Assembly: GCF_001186125.1 (NCBI RefSeq)
Contig: NW_014040069.1
Coordinates: forward strand, 2,501 to 42,037
DNA length: 39,537 nucleotides
Direction of reading: 5' to 3'
Source of the DNA: Sphaeroforma arctica JP610
Lineage: Eukaryota; Opisthokonta; Ichthyosporea; Ichthyophonida
Shown piece after piece: positions 1 through 10,202 of the stretch (the first letter of the stretch is position 1; each line of letters opens with the position of its first letter). Both the position numbers and the translations under genes were made by a program. Under the pieces are notes generated by a model, which saw nothing but the letters and a program-made list of their open reading frames with translations, was not told the DNA's origin and ran no database searches.

Positions 1-60
1 TATATATGTATGTATATAGGTATGTATATATATTTATATATATATATATATGTTTGTGGG
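1..60. repeat. TA/TATG-rich microsatellite
   Basis: Alternating TA with GTAT interruptions at the window edge. The reading frame across it is simply translated microsatellite and is not called as a gene. Confidence 0.8.
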
Positions 61-318
61 TGTCTGTGGTTGTGGGTGTACATGTAAGTTGTCTGTATAT
101 ATATATTCATGGTAGCCTGGTCTTGGCTCTTTTCAAAAGCATATTGATTCCTAGAATTCTGCGTAGTTTCACACACAGAATTATCTTGTAGAATTAACCA
201 CACCCCCAGCCTGTCATTTGGTTCCATGCGCATTGCCCTTGTTATAGTGCGAGTGTGTTATGATATTTACATGTGTGGTCGATCCACTTATTTTTCCTCG
301 TCAATTTATTCGTTCCAG

Positions 319-450
319 GAAGATTGGGATAGAGTACTTGACCAGCAGTGTTACAAAACAGTACATCGGTACAAAAAATCTTTTGTTGTATCATTTAGAG
401 TGTTATCTATGATATGCGTTACGTGGTTAGCTGTTATTCTTGAAATTTAA
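319..450 (+). CDS. Candidate 3'-terminal exon of a + strand gene entering from the left
   Basis: A good acceptor (pyrimidine-rich stretch ending in CAG at 316-318) is followed by an open frame beginning EDWDRVLDQQCYKTVHRYKK and ending in TAA at 448-450. The N-terminal half is charged and helix-like; the C-terminal half is hydrophobic (around SMICVTWLAVILEI) and could be a tail anchor. I do not recognise the family. The rest of the gene would lie upstream of the window, since 1-318 holds only microsatellite and AT-rich DNA. The alternative is a chance open frame of 44 codons. Confidence 0.3.
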   Translation, partial: EDWDRVLDQQCYKTVHRYKKSFVVSFRVLSMICVTWLAVILEI

Positions 451-673
451 ATCAGTTATGCATGTCGCAGAACATCTCACAGAGCACTGTCCATCATACA
501 ACTATGTCAGCGATAAAGTGAGAGAAATTAGCACAATTGCATCTATGCCTATCTATTACATCTCTCGTTTGCTGCCCGAGTGACACCGCCCATTCAGGTA
601 TTGAATCCCATACAATCATCCGAATAGCAATATGAGCCTTGGCTACAACATTGACGACCTCTATGTGTTTTTT

Positions 674-912
674 CTATACTTGACGCATCTGTCTTATATT
701 GCACAATTCTGCAGCAGCCGCGGGTCCTCCTCGGGCCATACCTGGTGGCAGCTCCCGCCTTGATGCTGCCTCTATGGGTGCTGTGGTAGGTTTTAATCTA
801 CTTGTTTGGATTGTGTGCTGTATATGCAATTTTACCGCCTGCTAAAACTTACTTGGCGGATGCCAGATACATCGGAAATGTGGAATATAAGTGGTAATGT
901 ATCGTAGGCAGT
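674..912 (-). CDS. Candidate last two exons of a - strand gene, product unknown
   Basis: On the - strand an acceptor (CACAG) precedes a 60-nt open segment (912 to 853) that ends at a consensus GTAAGT donor. A 72-nt gap follows, then an acceptor (CCACAG) and an open segment 780-674 ending in TAG. In the frame used, the last segment reads PIEAASRRELPPGMARGG, then PAAAAELCNIRQMRQV and the stop, a proline/glycine/alanine-rich C-terminus. The phase works: one base carried over plus CA. A further upstream exon may begin with the ATG near 1038 (MGVLGVGEEEQPL). If real, the gene is divergent from the + gene at 1261 and convergent with the exon at 319-450. Family not recognised. The reverse reading of the same DNA is also GC-rich and open, so the strand is uncertain. 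Confidence 0.25.
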
Positions 913-999
913 CTGTGGATTATATAGATGTGTTCACTATATAGAGTTAGATAGGAGATTTGAACAGCACTTGGGTTGATTTGGATGCAGCTTTGTTCT

Positions 1000-1260
1000 C
1001 AGTGGCTGTTCCTCTTCCCCAACGCCCAACACTCCCATCGTTTCACTTCGACCTCACATAGGTTGACACAAGCATCCGCGTCAGTCACTTAGTGCAAATA
1101 TTATTCACATCTCCACTCACAACCCAGAGTTTGACCCTAATATTCTGGGCCCTTGAACGTTCTGCCACAGCAGTTGCTATTTCAAATCATCGACTGTCAC
1201 TCACGTGTATGTTTTTCATACTCGCGAAAATAGCAAGAGCAACTCGCTCAAAACCCAGAA
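1000..1260. promoter_or_regulatory. Probable promoter/5' leader of the 1261 gene, perhaps shared divergently
   Basis: This stretch is less AT-rich than its surroundings and lies directly 5' of the ATG at 1261, which has a favourable context (A at -3, G at +4). It contains a TCACGTG-type E-box-like palindrome at 1201-1207. No TATA box is obvious. Inference only. Confidence 0.3.
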
Positions 1261-3276
1261 ATGGCTCAGGAAGTGTTCGATCTTCTGGGGCAACAATACC
1301 CTGAATTCGCCACCGCTGAAGGGCACGCGGCGTTACAAGAGATCTTCAATGACCCCGAAGCCCTCGCACAGCTCTTGAGTGCCTCCGGTGTGGACGAGGA
1401 CGACGATGCGAATGATGGACTTGCACACGTATGTAGTGCGTGTTCTTATGTGTGGTTATGGGTGTGGTAGGAGCCTTGTTCAAGTGTGTAGGCCTGGATG
1501 TGCCCCCGTCCCTTCCTTTCCGTTCCGTTCGTCTTTATCGAAGCAACGATCCCGGGGCCTTGGTACAGCTCTCAGGTGTGTCCGATTTGAGCGAAATGGC
1601 GATGCGTGCACCGGTCCTGCATATGTATTTAAAGTTTAGATGAGCCCGTATGTATTCACCCTTATGTATTTGTCGTGTCTATTACTGTGTGATCTGTGTT
1701 CAGGACTGTCTGTGTTCTGCCTCTAGGATCGCCTATTATTGACAAAACACGTCATATGTATCTTGTGCAACTTTTCAATTGTATGTTCTCACCTCAACTA
1801 TGCGGTTACCTTTGTGACCTTTGCTATACAGGTATTCTCATCAGACGAGCTCTCTGATGGTATCGACAGTGTATTCAGTGCGCTGAGTCTATCACCTTCT
1901 ACAGATGTACATATGGAGCCAGGAGTATTCATGCAAGGCTTCGTATCAGCCATCAATGCCTTAGCGGAGGTATAGAATTGTATTGCAGACTTTCAATTTT
2001 TGTTGTCATATTTACTCTGCTGCTCCATAGAGAAATCTTCTGTTCACCACTGGCAGCTACAGTGGGAATTTTCCATGCGTGACCATGAATAACATACTGC
2101 AGAAGGTACACATACAATGCCTCACTTGTATGTATATGTAAGCATATGAATAGATTCGACATATCAGTAGTGTCTACAGGTTTCCGATATATCATCATCA
2201 CAATGTATGATTACATCTCCGCATAAATACAGAATGCTATTGCTCATTTTTTTCATTGTAACCCGAGGGTTTGCCCAGAAGTAACCATGGTTTCCCACAA
2301 ACACAATCTATTATTGATTCCTGTATCACGTATCGTCTGATATCCTCAGAGTTTTCAACATGGCATGGGGGGCGTTCCCCCTACCCCTGGGTCAGCAGGT
2401 ACGGCACAACAACCAGCGCGACAACAACAGGCAAGGTCACCGGCTGCGCCTGCCAGAGTATACATTACACGGGAACATCTTGCTGTAAGTCGTGTGCCCA
2501 TAACCGAAATGTATGAATTTTCCTTTGAAAAAATATCGAAAACACGCACCCATACATGCAGATACAGCCTTGTCGGTGCGTGTTTGCTGAATTTGCAATG
2601 GGTTGGTTCCAGTATGTGATGGTCAAAGTATTACATGTTATATTAATTACAAACGCATAACCAGTAGGCTTGTGACTGGTTTTGAAATGTGGAATTGCAC
2701 GTTAAAAATCGTTTTTTAGTTTGCTGGTGACCGATTTTAATACCTGGGACTTGTATCACAAATCATGTTATGTGCAGTCGAAGCCTCGGTGGTTACCAGC
2801 AGTTTAACCGAGTATCAACGTTCGAGGAAGGACCCGTGCCAAATTTTATTACATCAATCACATCGTCTGTAAACGTGCTGTACATATGCTCGTGTTGACA
2901 TTAGATAGGGTTAATTCTAGTTGGTTCTGGTGTACATATATTGCATCTGGCTGCAGAGTTGAACTACTATGTCTGTACCCTAGCTGAAACGATACGCTCA
3001 ATACATTTTAATTATTTTTAGTCTGATACACCTCAATACCATTTCGATTTCTACGTGAGACCTATCCTCAGGCTAAGAGTCGCATACAACCCCAGAGTAC
3101 AGTTGGACACACTATGCTCCACAGGCTTCGACTTCGAGGGTTGTGCGCGCGAATTTTATTTTAGACGGCTAAACAGGTTGTTTGAAGTTTGTCTTCAATT
3201 TATCTATAATGACACCGACCTCCGTTTTTATCAATTTCAGGAGTGCATGGAGAATGTCATGCGAAATGTGCGATGA
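1261..3276 (+). CDS. Five-exon gene for an uncharacterised protein (about 256 aa)
   Basis: Predicted exons are 1261-1428, 1832-1969, 2031-2105, 2350-2484 and 3022-3276 (TGA). Donors are GTATGT, GTATAG, GTACAC and GTAAGT, and every acceptor is AG. All four introns (403, 61, 244 and 537 nt) fall in phase 0 and the frame stays open throughout, which is the main support. The protein starts MAQEVFDLLGQQYPEF and has a helical stretch LQEIFNDPEALAQLL (about residues 27-41, faintly like STI1/ubiquilin repeats), then an acidic patch DEDDD, a second helical exon (VFSSDELSDGIDSVFSAL), a Pro/Gln/Ala-rich linker (GGVPPTPGSAG...QQPARQQQ) and a C-terminus rich in aromatics and arginine. No signal peptide or membrane span. 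I do not recognise the family. The last exon contains a possible 63-nt intron (3178-3240, GT...TTTCAG) that would change the C-terminus. An additional exon in the 537-nt intron cannot be excluded. Confidence 0.6.
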
Positions 3277-4340
3277 TTTACGTATGGTATAGCTGGTCTG
3301 GGCGTGGGTCGGTTAAGAGTGCGCTGTGGACTTGTTTTTGCGGGAAACTGACAGGTTTAATAGAATTTCAAAGTCATCGATAAAGCCACAAGAGATACAA
3401 CTCAATGACCAAAAGTACTCTATAGACTACCTAATATACATATACGATGCCTGAGAAATAGACTCTGATTCCCTTGCTACATTCTATGAACACGTCTTCT
3501 CGTAGTAGTAGTTATGGACACGTCTTAACTCCTCTCGTAGCAGTAGTCCAAGTTAATCTAGCGATATTGTAATGGTGCCTCCATTCTGTGCCTTTGGCCC
3601 TGTGTATAAAAAAAGATTTGTATTTTCATAAATAAAAGGAGAATTCTAAAACCTGGGGCCTGGGGCCTAAGCTCATTACGTTTTGGGGGTCCCAGCCGCT
3701 AACCTCAAACCGTTTCCGTTAAACTTTTATTCCATATATACGGTCCTTTGTATGCTTATAGGTGCACCTTGAAGGTCTAAACATTTAAGTGTGTACCGAT
3801 TTCACTATACGAACCAGTCCTTAAAAAGAATTTAGGTAGGCTCTTCTGATCACTTTATAACAGTTATAACGTTTTAAAAATTGAATAAAAAAGCGTTTAC
3901 ATTAAACTTCTATCCCGTACCCTGATATTTATTTACTAAAAAATATCATTGTAGTTTTCTTTACAAAATAATACATTTACCTATAGGCCGAACACGAGTG
4001 AATTCGCTTTGCAACAAATGATGCAGTAAACGTTTAACGTACACACGAAAATGATTGAATTTTATTACGTTTAAACGTAAAAAGGAAATCTGCCCATCAC
4101 TCGAAGATTACACACAGTTGATATCCTCAAAATACTAAAAATCATAAACGTTTACCTTTATTTATTTTGTTTTTAAAGCGTTTTGAGAAACGAACAGAGG
4201 TTCGCTTCCAGGCTTCAGAACCGGGAACGTGAACAAAAGTAAAAATATCACATATATAGTATGTATTATTCATATAAAAAAGTACATAGATATTACGTAA
4301 GCTTCAATATTCTAGCATTCGATTATTATCAGTATCCGCC
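3277..4340. other. AT-rich intergenic spacer, no gene seen
   Basis: Between the stop of the unknown gene and the ISCA2 start there are only short open frames. The stretch holds a short GGGGCCTGGGGCC island (3655-3668), like the islands at 11.6-14.6 kb, and several scattered copies of AAACGTTTA- and TTTACGTTTAA-like words. The promoter of the ISCA2 gene should lie in the last few hundred bases; no clear TATA box. Confidence 0.6.
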
Positions 4341-7230
4341 ATGTTTCGCATATCACGGACTATACTCAATGTAGATGCAAATGCACTTGCACTAGTGGCT
4401 AGGGTACGAAGGGCTACCATAGGACGCAGTACTATATGTGCATTGCAGTCACAACAGGGTCACAGAAGCATATACACTACAGCAACTACGCTACATTCAG
4501 GGAATAGTGACAGTAAAGTGCATATGGCGAATAGATTATCGCTGGTGCCCTCTTTATGTAAGAACATCAGATTGTATTCGAACGCAGTGGAGTCGGCGGA
4601 GGAGGAAATCATAATAAGTGAAAGCGCGGCTAAGGTATATGCATGTGTTATCTTGTGTTCACTGTTAACTTGTGTTCTCCTGTGGCCGATGCCTGTGTCG
4701 TTGTTATCCTATATATCTGGTCATATGAAGTAGACACATACTGAGCGTACAATGCGAAGATATCTAAGATAGGGATATGAACCGTTGCTATCGAGGTGGT
4801 TTCATGGTACCCGATTCGCGTTTTTAATAGTTGCAAACTAGTGAAATCTCCAATAGCTTACTAGTTTGACCTTGCAGTGATGGGAAGACGCTATACGCAC
4901 AGATGATAATTTGGCCTACGCTTATCCTATAGCTTAATGTATACCGTTGTTTATTCGTCTTTAATCCTTGTTTTTATTTGTATGCTTGCTTGCTTGCTTA
5001 TATGAATGCTTGCATGCACTCCCCCTGAATAACTATTCATCGTGATTTTTGACATCCTTGTGCAGTATAGAGTTCGCCTGCGGTATATATTTTTTTTTAA
5101 TAATGTACACCTGAACTTAATTATTTGGCACCCATGTGCAATATAGAGTTTGTGTGCGGTATATAAATTCGGAATACTGTACACTTTAACTTGACCATTT
5201 GAATAAGTATCCGTTATATTCTTTGATATCCATGTGCAATATAGAGTTCGTGTGCGGTATATACTGTACACTTTAACTTGACTCTGTGAATAGGTATCCG
5301 TCATATTATTTGTATCCATGTTCAATATAGAGTTCGTGTGCGGTATATAAATTTGTTTTATTGTGGTCTGGTCTCAGTGGTAGTATGTATAACCCATACT
5401 GTACACCTTTACTTAACCCTTTGAATAACTTTATGTCATGTTCTTTTGTATCTTTGTTCAACATAGAGGTTTGTGTGTGATATACAAATTTGTTTTGTTG
5501 TGTATCGTCCCAGTGGTAGTATATGTACTCCAAACTGTACACCCTGACTCAATCCTTTGAATAACTATCCGGCACTTTCTTTGGCATCCTTGTGCAGTAT
5601 AGAGTCCCCGTGCGATATATAAATTTGTTTTGCTGTAGCCTGGTCTCAGTGGTAATATTCGTACTCTATACTGTGCATTTCTACTGTTCATCTTGTTATA
5701 TAGCTTTTACATGTCTAGATTCGGGAAAGTTTCTGTATGTTTAAGGCGCACACTTGGATGTTTTGTTTGCTATTTTTACTATCAATAGGCTGTTAGATTG
5801 CATCCCCACTATCACGTAGGAGCTTCCCAGTCTCTCATACTCACTCAGGATGCTCTGTGTATGTTTCACCTATTGTGATCTGTGCGCGTTTTACCTATTG
5901 CGGTCTGTTTACATTTTATTTTACCTATCGTGATCTGTCTAGGGGTTTTTTTATCTCTTGCGATCTGTGTATGTTTTATTCATTGCGAGTTCGGAGCTCT
6001 GTATAAGTGCACGCTTACACACCAAGCTGGGAGTTGGGATAATGTTCATTGAGAACTGTCGAGTGTCCGCGCGCTTTCGATCGATTCTCACCTGCCGGCG
6101 TGATTTGGGACGTGATTTGGCCCGTGATTGTGAGCACAATAGAAAACATGCCGCGTGCGAACAGGTCTAGTCATGAACGAAGCAATCGTATATACACTGC
6201 TAAAGTGTAGGGTATTAGGGGCCCTTCAATTTAATATTGCAAGATGCACAGTCAGCAACGTTACTTTGAAGAGGTGATTCCAGATTTGGACGTTCTCGTC
6301 GGCGCTGCCTTTTATCTTGGCTGACTTGACTCAAATTGTTTCATACGCTAGCGCTTAAATCTGCTACAAGAAGATGATAAGGATTTGATATTGCGAGTGG
6401 AAGTAGACGGTGGTGGTTGCCAAGGATTCCAATATAATCTCAAGCTGGAGACGATGGCCGACATAGATCCGGAGGAGGATAGGTAAGTGTCTAGAGCTCA
6501 ATGATCACGTATATGATACAAAGTACGTGGTGTATAACCTCGTGTTAGCGACCTCGATTATGTCGGCCGACTATTCTGTTTTCGCTTTGATTTTCCATTA
6601 GACACAGTGATTGGGACAGTTGCGCATTAAGTTGTTCCTAAATGCATTTACACTCGCGTTTTGGATCCTGTATCGGGGTATATTTTGAAAGACAGTTCAC
6701 CTCTGGAAGACTGTCGTGCGCGGAAAGTTTTTCCAGTTACTGTGTCATAGGTGCAATTTCACCTTTTTGTTTATATGTATAGAATATCTAGTATGAGTTT
6801 GCGGCGAAACGCAGCGATAAGTGTGTTTCAATCAATTGAAAGTAGAACACAGATTCATTAGACATCTCAACTGCGAAATACAATCGTTTTTTTAGGGTAT
6901 ACAAGCGCGACGGTGCTACTGTTGTGGTAGACGAATCGTCTCTCGAAACTCTGAAGGGATCTACCATAGATTATAAATCGGTACGTTCCTGTTGAATTCT
7001 CTGTGTATTCCATTGATGAGATGGCCTAACTCCTTTCTAGGATGTCCTTGCTTAATAGCTTTTATAGTATATACGACGACTGCGATATACTTTCAAGTTG
7101 ATAGCAAATCTCACGGCATCATCATCTTGTTCTATCCTGGCAGAGTCTTATCGGATCTGCTTTCTGTGTGGGAGAGAATCCTCTGGCCGACGCCACCTGT
7201 GGGTGCAATCGATCGTTCAATATTAAGTAA
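4341..7230 (+). CDS. ISCA2: Mitochondrial iron-sulfur cluster assembly protein, ISCA2-type A-type carrier (198 aa, four exons)
   Basis: Exons 4341-4634, 6352-6482, 6896-6980 and 7144-7230 (TAA), introns in phases 0, 2 and 0. ISCA2 works with ISCA1 and IBA57 in the mitochondrial matrix to make [4Fe-4S] clusters for lipoate synthase, aconitase and complex I. Residues 1 to about 80 are rich in Arg/Ser/Thr/Ala and lack a block of acids, as in a mitochondrial presequence (MFRISRTILNVDANALAL...). The HesB/IscA fold starts near residue 87 (IIISESAAKRLNLLQ). The ligand cysteines are all present: C121 in VDGGGCQGFQY and C189/C191 in ATCGCNRSFNIK at the very C-terminus. R-V-Y across the second junction and TVVVDESSLETLKGSTIDY match the family closely, so the splice sites can be trusted. 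It is ISCA2-like rather than ISCA1-like by GGGCQGFQY and the R-V-(Y/F) segment. The first intron is 1717 nt and full of repeats. Confidence 0.93.
5060..5690. repeat. Degenerate tandem repeat array in ISCA2 intron 1
   Basis: A core like GTGCAATATAGAGTTCGTGT followed by GCGGTATATA recurs at 5060, 5136, 5234, 5320, 5456 and 5592. Each is followed by variants of AAATTTGTTTT, TGGTCTCAGTGGTAGTAT and ACTGTACAC-TTTAACTTGA. Spacing grows from 76 to 136 bases as the unit gains the CTCAGTGGTAGTA segment. On the - strand the copies give repetitive open frames in different registers, which I regard as translated repeat. Confidence 0.85.
5868..5990. repeat. Short tandem repeat (CCTATTGYGATCTGT) in ISCA2 intron 1
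   Basis: Copies of a 15-base word near CTATTGTGATCTGT begin at about 5869, 5893, 5923 and 5953, spaced 24-30 bases and separated by T-rich DNA (GTTTTA, CATTTTATTTTA). A weaker copy follows at about 5980. Intronic, no coding role seen. Confidence 0.75.
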
Positions 7231-7838
7231 ATTTTCCTGATACACTAGTACGTGTACTTGAGTCATCAAGATGTGGGAATTCATTGTCGGAAGGCGGTGA
7301 ACGGTAGGAAGGTATCTCTGGGCTATTTGGACGATCCAACACCTAAGAGCTAAATGACTGGTGGTGTATGAGAACCATCGTTATTATCTTCATGAGCCGT
7401 GTATGTGGCATGCAAGGTGAAATTGATATTGTTCGGAATTCAGTAGTGATTGTCGAATTTGTGTCTTGAAACGGCGCCCGGTGTCTGGAAATGGCTTCTA
7501 GCTGCGGCATGCGGTGTATACGCTCACAGCACGTGTACAAAAACTACCAGACTTCTACCAGAGACAATCGATTTTCGGTGGAGCATAGTCCAGCAGAGTC
7601 ATAGAATCAACGCTATACTGGATTTGTATATCACGGGCTAACATACGATGCTGCGAATTTTTCGATCATCACTCGTCAGCGATTTGAGTATATTATTTGA
7701 ATTACGTTCTAAGCTGATGTTGAAAATGGCGAAACGACACTCCCTTCAGAGACGTACGCGTTGTAGAAAGTTGCGAGAGATACTCCTTTAAACTCTCATC
7801 TCAGTCAAATTTCGTTAATTATTAAGGACGTGTCGTTA

Positions 7839-8100
7839 ATCTTCAAGTTTGTTCAGGATCCCAAGGACATACCTGGTCTTGAAATATCTGGTTTAATATG
7901 CATGTTGCAAATAAAGCACTTGTCTTTAGCAACGCTGTTAACCACACCTTTAAAACTTCTGAGTCGTGTTGCCTATAATAATCTTCAAGTTTGTTCGGGG
8001 ATAATCCCAAAGACATACCTGGTTTTGTCATATCTGGTTTATATGCATTTTTTTTTAGCAAAGCTGTTAACCACACTCCTAAAGCTTCTGGGTCGTGTTG
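7839..8100. repeat. Tandem duplication, about 130 bp unit, two copies
   Basis: Copy 1 (7839-7971) and copy 2 (7981-8100) share ATCTTCAAGTTTGTTC, CCAA(A)GACATACCTGGT, ATATCTGGTTTA, AGCAA(A/C)GCTGTTAACCACAC and TTCTG(A/G)GTCGTGTTG in the same order. Differences are spread evenly, plus a T-run in copy 2, so the event is not very recent. Confidence 0.9.
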
Positions 8101-8277
8101 TGCTATGGCATTCAGTAAAATTATCTAGCATTTTAAGTCTGGCACTCCGTATTCATTCCTTGCTCAGCTTCATTTCTATCTTTCTAAATTGTCACGTCCC
8201 AAGTCATCCCAGTATCGGTTAATCTTGCGTGCATAAGGCGATGCCCTGAAATCTAGATTTGCAGTCTTGTGCGACCA

Positions 8278-8880
8278 CTTGTCTTCATTAACATGTAACA
8301 CTGTGATGTATTCAATCCCTGCTCTTGCATATACATATATATATATAAATGCCATCCGCTGATTCCGTGAGGGTTTAAAGTATAACGAAAGGTCTGGCAT
8401 GTTATAATATGTACTCCAGAGGAAAGGTTGCACCTTGAATTGACTCTGTCGACCCAACCATATATTGCTTGTGCACTTATGTTTACGGAACTGAATTGAG
8501 TCGCGTGAGTACTTTGTATTTACTTGTCTTCATTCACATGTAACACTAATGTATTCAATCCCTCCTCTTGATCTATATATCTATATCTCTATATCTCTAT
8601 ATCTCTATATCTATATATATCGATATATATATTTATATATATATCTATATCTATATATCTATATATCTATATATATATGTGTATGTGTGTGTGTGTGTGC
8701 GTGTGTGCCATTCGCGCTATACCGTGAGGGTTGAAAGTATAACGAAAGGTCTGGCATGTTATAAGATGTACTCCAGAGGAAAGGTTGCACCTTGAATTGA
8801 CTCTGTCGACCCAACCATATATTGCTTGTGCACTTATGTTTACAGAACTGAATTGAGTCGCGTAAATACTTTATATTTTC
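8278..8880. repeat. Tandem duplication of a 244-bp segment with microsatellite expansion in copy 2
   Basis: Copy 1 is 8278-8521 and copy 2 is 8522-8880. They share CTTGTCTTCATT(A/C)ACATGTAACACT at the left and a long nearly identical right part (TATAACGAAAGGTCTGGCAT, then CTCCAGAGGAAAGGTTGCAC, then ATATTGCTTGTGCACTTATG). The only large difference is the centre: a short ATATAC/TA run in copy 1 versus an expanded TATC/TA plus GT tract in copy 2. The near identity points to a young duplication. Confidence 0.93.
8568..8708. repeat. Compound microsatellite (TATC/TA)n-(GT)n
   Basis: CTATATCTCTATATCTATAT-type units grade into TA repeats and end in GTGTGTGTGT-GCGTGTGTG. The Tyr/Ile/Ser-rich open frames across it are translated microsatellite. 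Confidence 0.95.
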
Positions 8881-9077
8881 TAGTATAGTCTAAAAACCGG
8901 CAATACTGTTTATTTATTCATAATTTAAGTTAGCGATCCCTTACCTGCTCAATTAATCGTAATGATTCACTCCATCCTAAATTCGCCAAATCATCGCGCG
9001 GAATCCTCGTTGACGCCGCTAGTTCGGATTCCGCTTTGACAGCATTCACAGGCTGAGAGCGTTGAATTAATTAGCTG

Positions 9078-10202
9078 TTATCCTTCAACTTGCTTTGGTT
9101 GATGTTGTACGAATGCTTTCTTCTGCTTGTTGACATCGTTTTTGTCGTTTTGGTTCCGTCTCCGGCGGCGGATGACCCCTCCGTACCTTTCTACAAATTG
9201 GTTCGGCCGTTTTACCCCATGCTTCTTTTTATATAATCCGCAAGCATTGCAAACTATCTCGTCGGGTCCCAAGCACCGCCACAGTGTTGTTTTGTTGATA
9301 CCGCAATGTGCGCAGATTGTATCCGGCTTCTTTTCCACTACACGTCCACTCTTCGTCCATTTCCGTTCCGTCGTGTTTACCAAACCGGCTACTGCTTCCC
9401 CGGTACTGCGCATAGCGAATATGTTCTGCTCTTGCAAACTATACCTTCCCGAGCCTTTATCGGTGTGCTGCTGCTCAACAGCTGGTGCACATCTCGTACC
9501 CATCGCGGTATTCAGCATACTTATGTTAGCAAAACTCTCGGATTTTACTTGGTCTAAAGGCTGTAAAGAGAGCTGTCTATCTGCCATTGTATGATCTAGC
9601 TGTATCAGGGATGATTTCAGTTGAGTTGGCCAGTGTTCCCTGTCTGCCTGCTGCATTCCAGTCATTTTTTTATAGTATTCGTGCGATTTAGGTATATATG
9701 AGCCTTGAGATTGTCTTATGGAGCTTTGCTCCCCAAATTTGTGTTGCTGATTATATTGATGTAGTTTCAACAAATTTGTAGAGTGTGCTGAAACTGCATT
9801 TGTCTGCATTTGTTGGTATTCTCTGCTCAAAAACAAATCAGTCTGTGGAACCACACTTAGATTACTCATCATAGCGGCAGTTTCCGTAGACAATGATTGC
9901 GGCATGTTGTATGACTGACCAATGCCTTGATCCTGTAGTGTGTGATTGTACCACTCATCTATTTGATTCCATGATGGTGACAAAATATCAGCAGCATTGT
10001 CTTTCAGTGCAGGCGAATGCACTGTGCTTGTATTCGTTGAAATATCGCCTGCGTGTGTATACAGTTGTGGATCTATTTCAAACAACATTGACAACGGGAT
10101 GTTTCCGAAAGCTAGTGAACTCGCAGTATTGTTGATGGGTACGTGGTCGAATGAAAATCTTTTGAAAGAGCTACCTTTCGTAACTACGTTATGCTCGGGC
10201 AT
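9078..10202 (-). CDS. GATA-type zinc-finger transcription factor
   Basis: Single open frame on the - strand; from the ATG at 10202 it encodes 374 aa, stop at 9078-9080. One GATA finger lies near the C-terminus (about residues 297-321): CAHC, 17 residues, CNAC, followed by GLYKKKHGVKRP and a basic tail with RRRRR, the usual minor-groove and nuclear-import segment. It should bind WGATAR sites in the nucleus. The 17-residue loop is the common animal/fungal spacing. The finger reads KTTLWRCLGPDE where most members have T-P-L-W-R-R. The N-terminal 290 residues are low-complexity (Ser, Gln, Asn, Met, His), as in activation regions. The frame stays open without an ATG for about 59 codons above 10202 (to a stop near 10382), with protein-like sequence DTAWALQIHSNVEETHIV. 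An upstream exon is therefore likely: - strand ATGCTGCGTCTGCGACTT near 10564, followed by a GTGAGT donor, is a candidate. Confidence 0.9.
   Translation of the reverse strand: MPEHNVVTKGSSFKRFSFDHVPINNTASSLAFGNIPLSMLFEIDPQLYTHAGDISTNTSTVHSPALKDNAADILSPSWNQIDEWYNHTLQDQGIGQSYNMPQSLSTETAAMMSNLSVVPQTDLFLSREYQQMQTNAVSAHSTNLLKLHQYNQQHKFGEQSSIRQSQGSYIPKSHEYYKKMTGMQQADREHWPTQLKSSLIQLDHTMADRQLSLQPLDQVKSESFANISMLNTAMGTRCAPAVEQQHTDKGSGRYSLQEQNIFAMRSTGEAVAGLVNTTERKWTKSGRVVEKKPDTICAHCGINKTTLWRCLGPDEIVCNACGLYKKKHGVKRPNQFVERYGGVIRRRRRNQNDKNDVNKQKKAFVQHQPKQVEG

Larger units (their letters stand above)
7231..9077. other. Tail-to-tail spacer between ISCA2 and the GATA gene
   Basis: No convincing exon. It is built largely of two tandem duplications (7839-8100 and 8278-8880) and microsatellites. 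An open frame at 7450-7641 has no splice context or recognisable motif and is not called. Both genes' 3' ends and polyadenylation signals should be here; AATAAA-like words occur (for example AATAAAG at 7911-7917), but none can be assigned. Confidence 0.6.

Noticed and set aside
5060-5690. Spaced repeats as a CRISPR array
   Set aside because: Repeats are degenerate, spacing is irregular, the spacers are themselves similar, and the context is a eukaryotic intron.
4951-5691. Three overlapping - strand open frames with repeating Tyr/Thr/Leu peptide (NKTNLYTAHELY-like)
   Set aside because: They are translations of the tandem repeat in ISCA2 intron 1, change frame from copy to copy and run against a well-supported gene.
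5950-6180. Opposing open frames of 60-70 codons on both strands (one ending RCRRDLGRDLARDCEHN-like)
   Set aside because: They lie inside ISCA2 intron 1 over a repeated GTGATTTGG word and have no splice or domain support.
7450-7641. 63-codon frame downstream of ISCA2
   Set aside because: It has no motif, no splice context and no relation to neighbouring genes; its length is within chance.
8549-8795. Tyr/Ile/Ser-rich open frames
   Set aside because: Pure translated microsatellite.
9127-9594. + strand 155-codon open frame
   Set aside because: It is antisense to the GATA gene; the - strand frame has the recognisable zinc finger.
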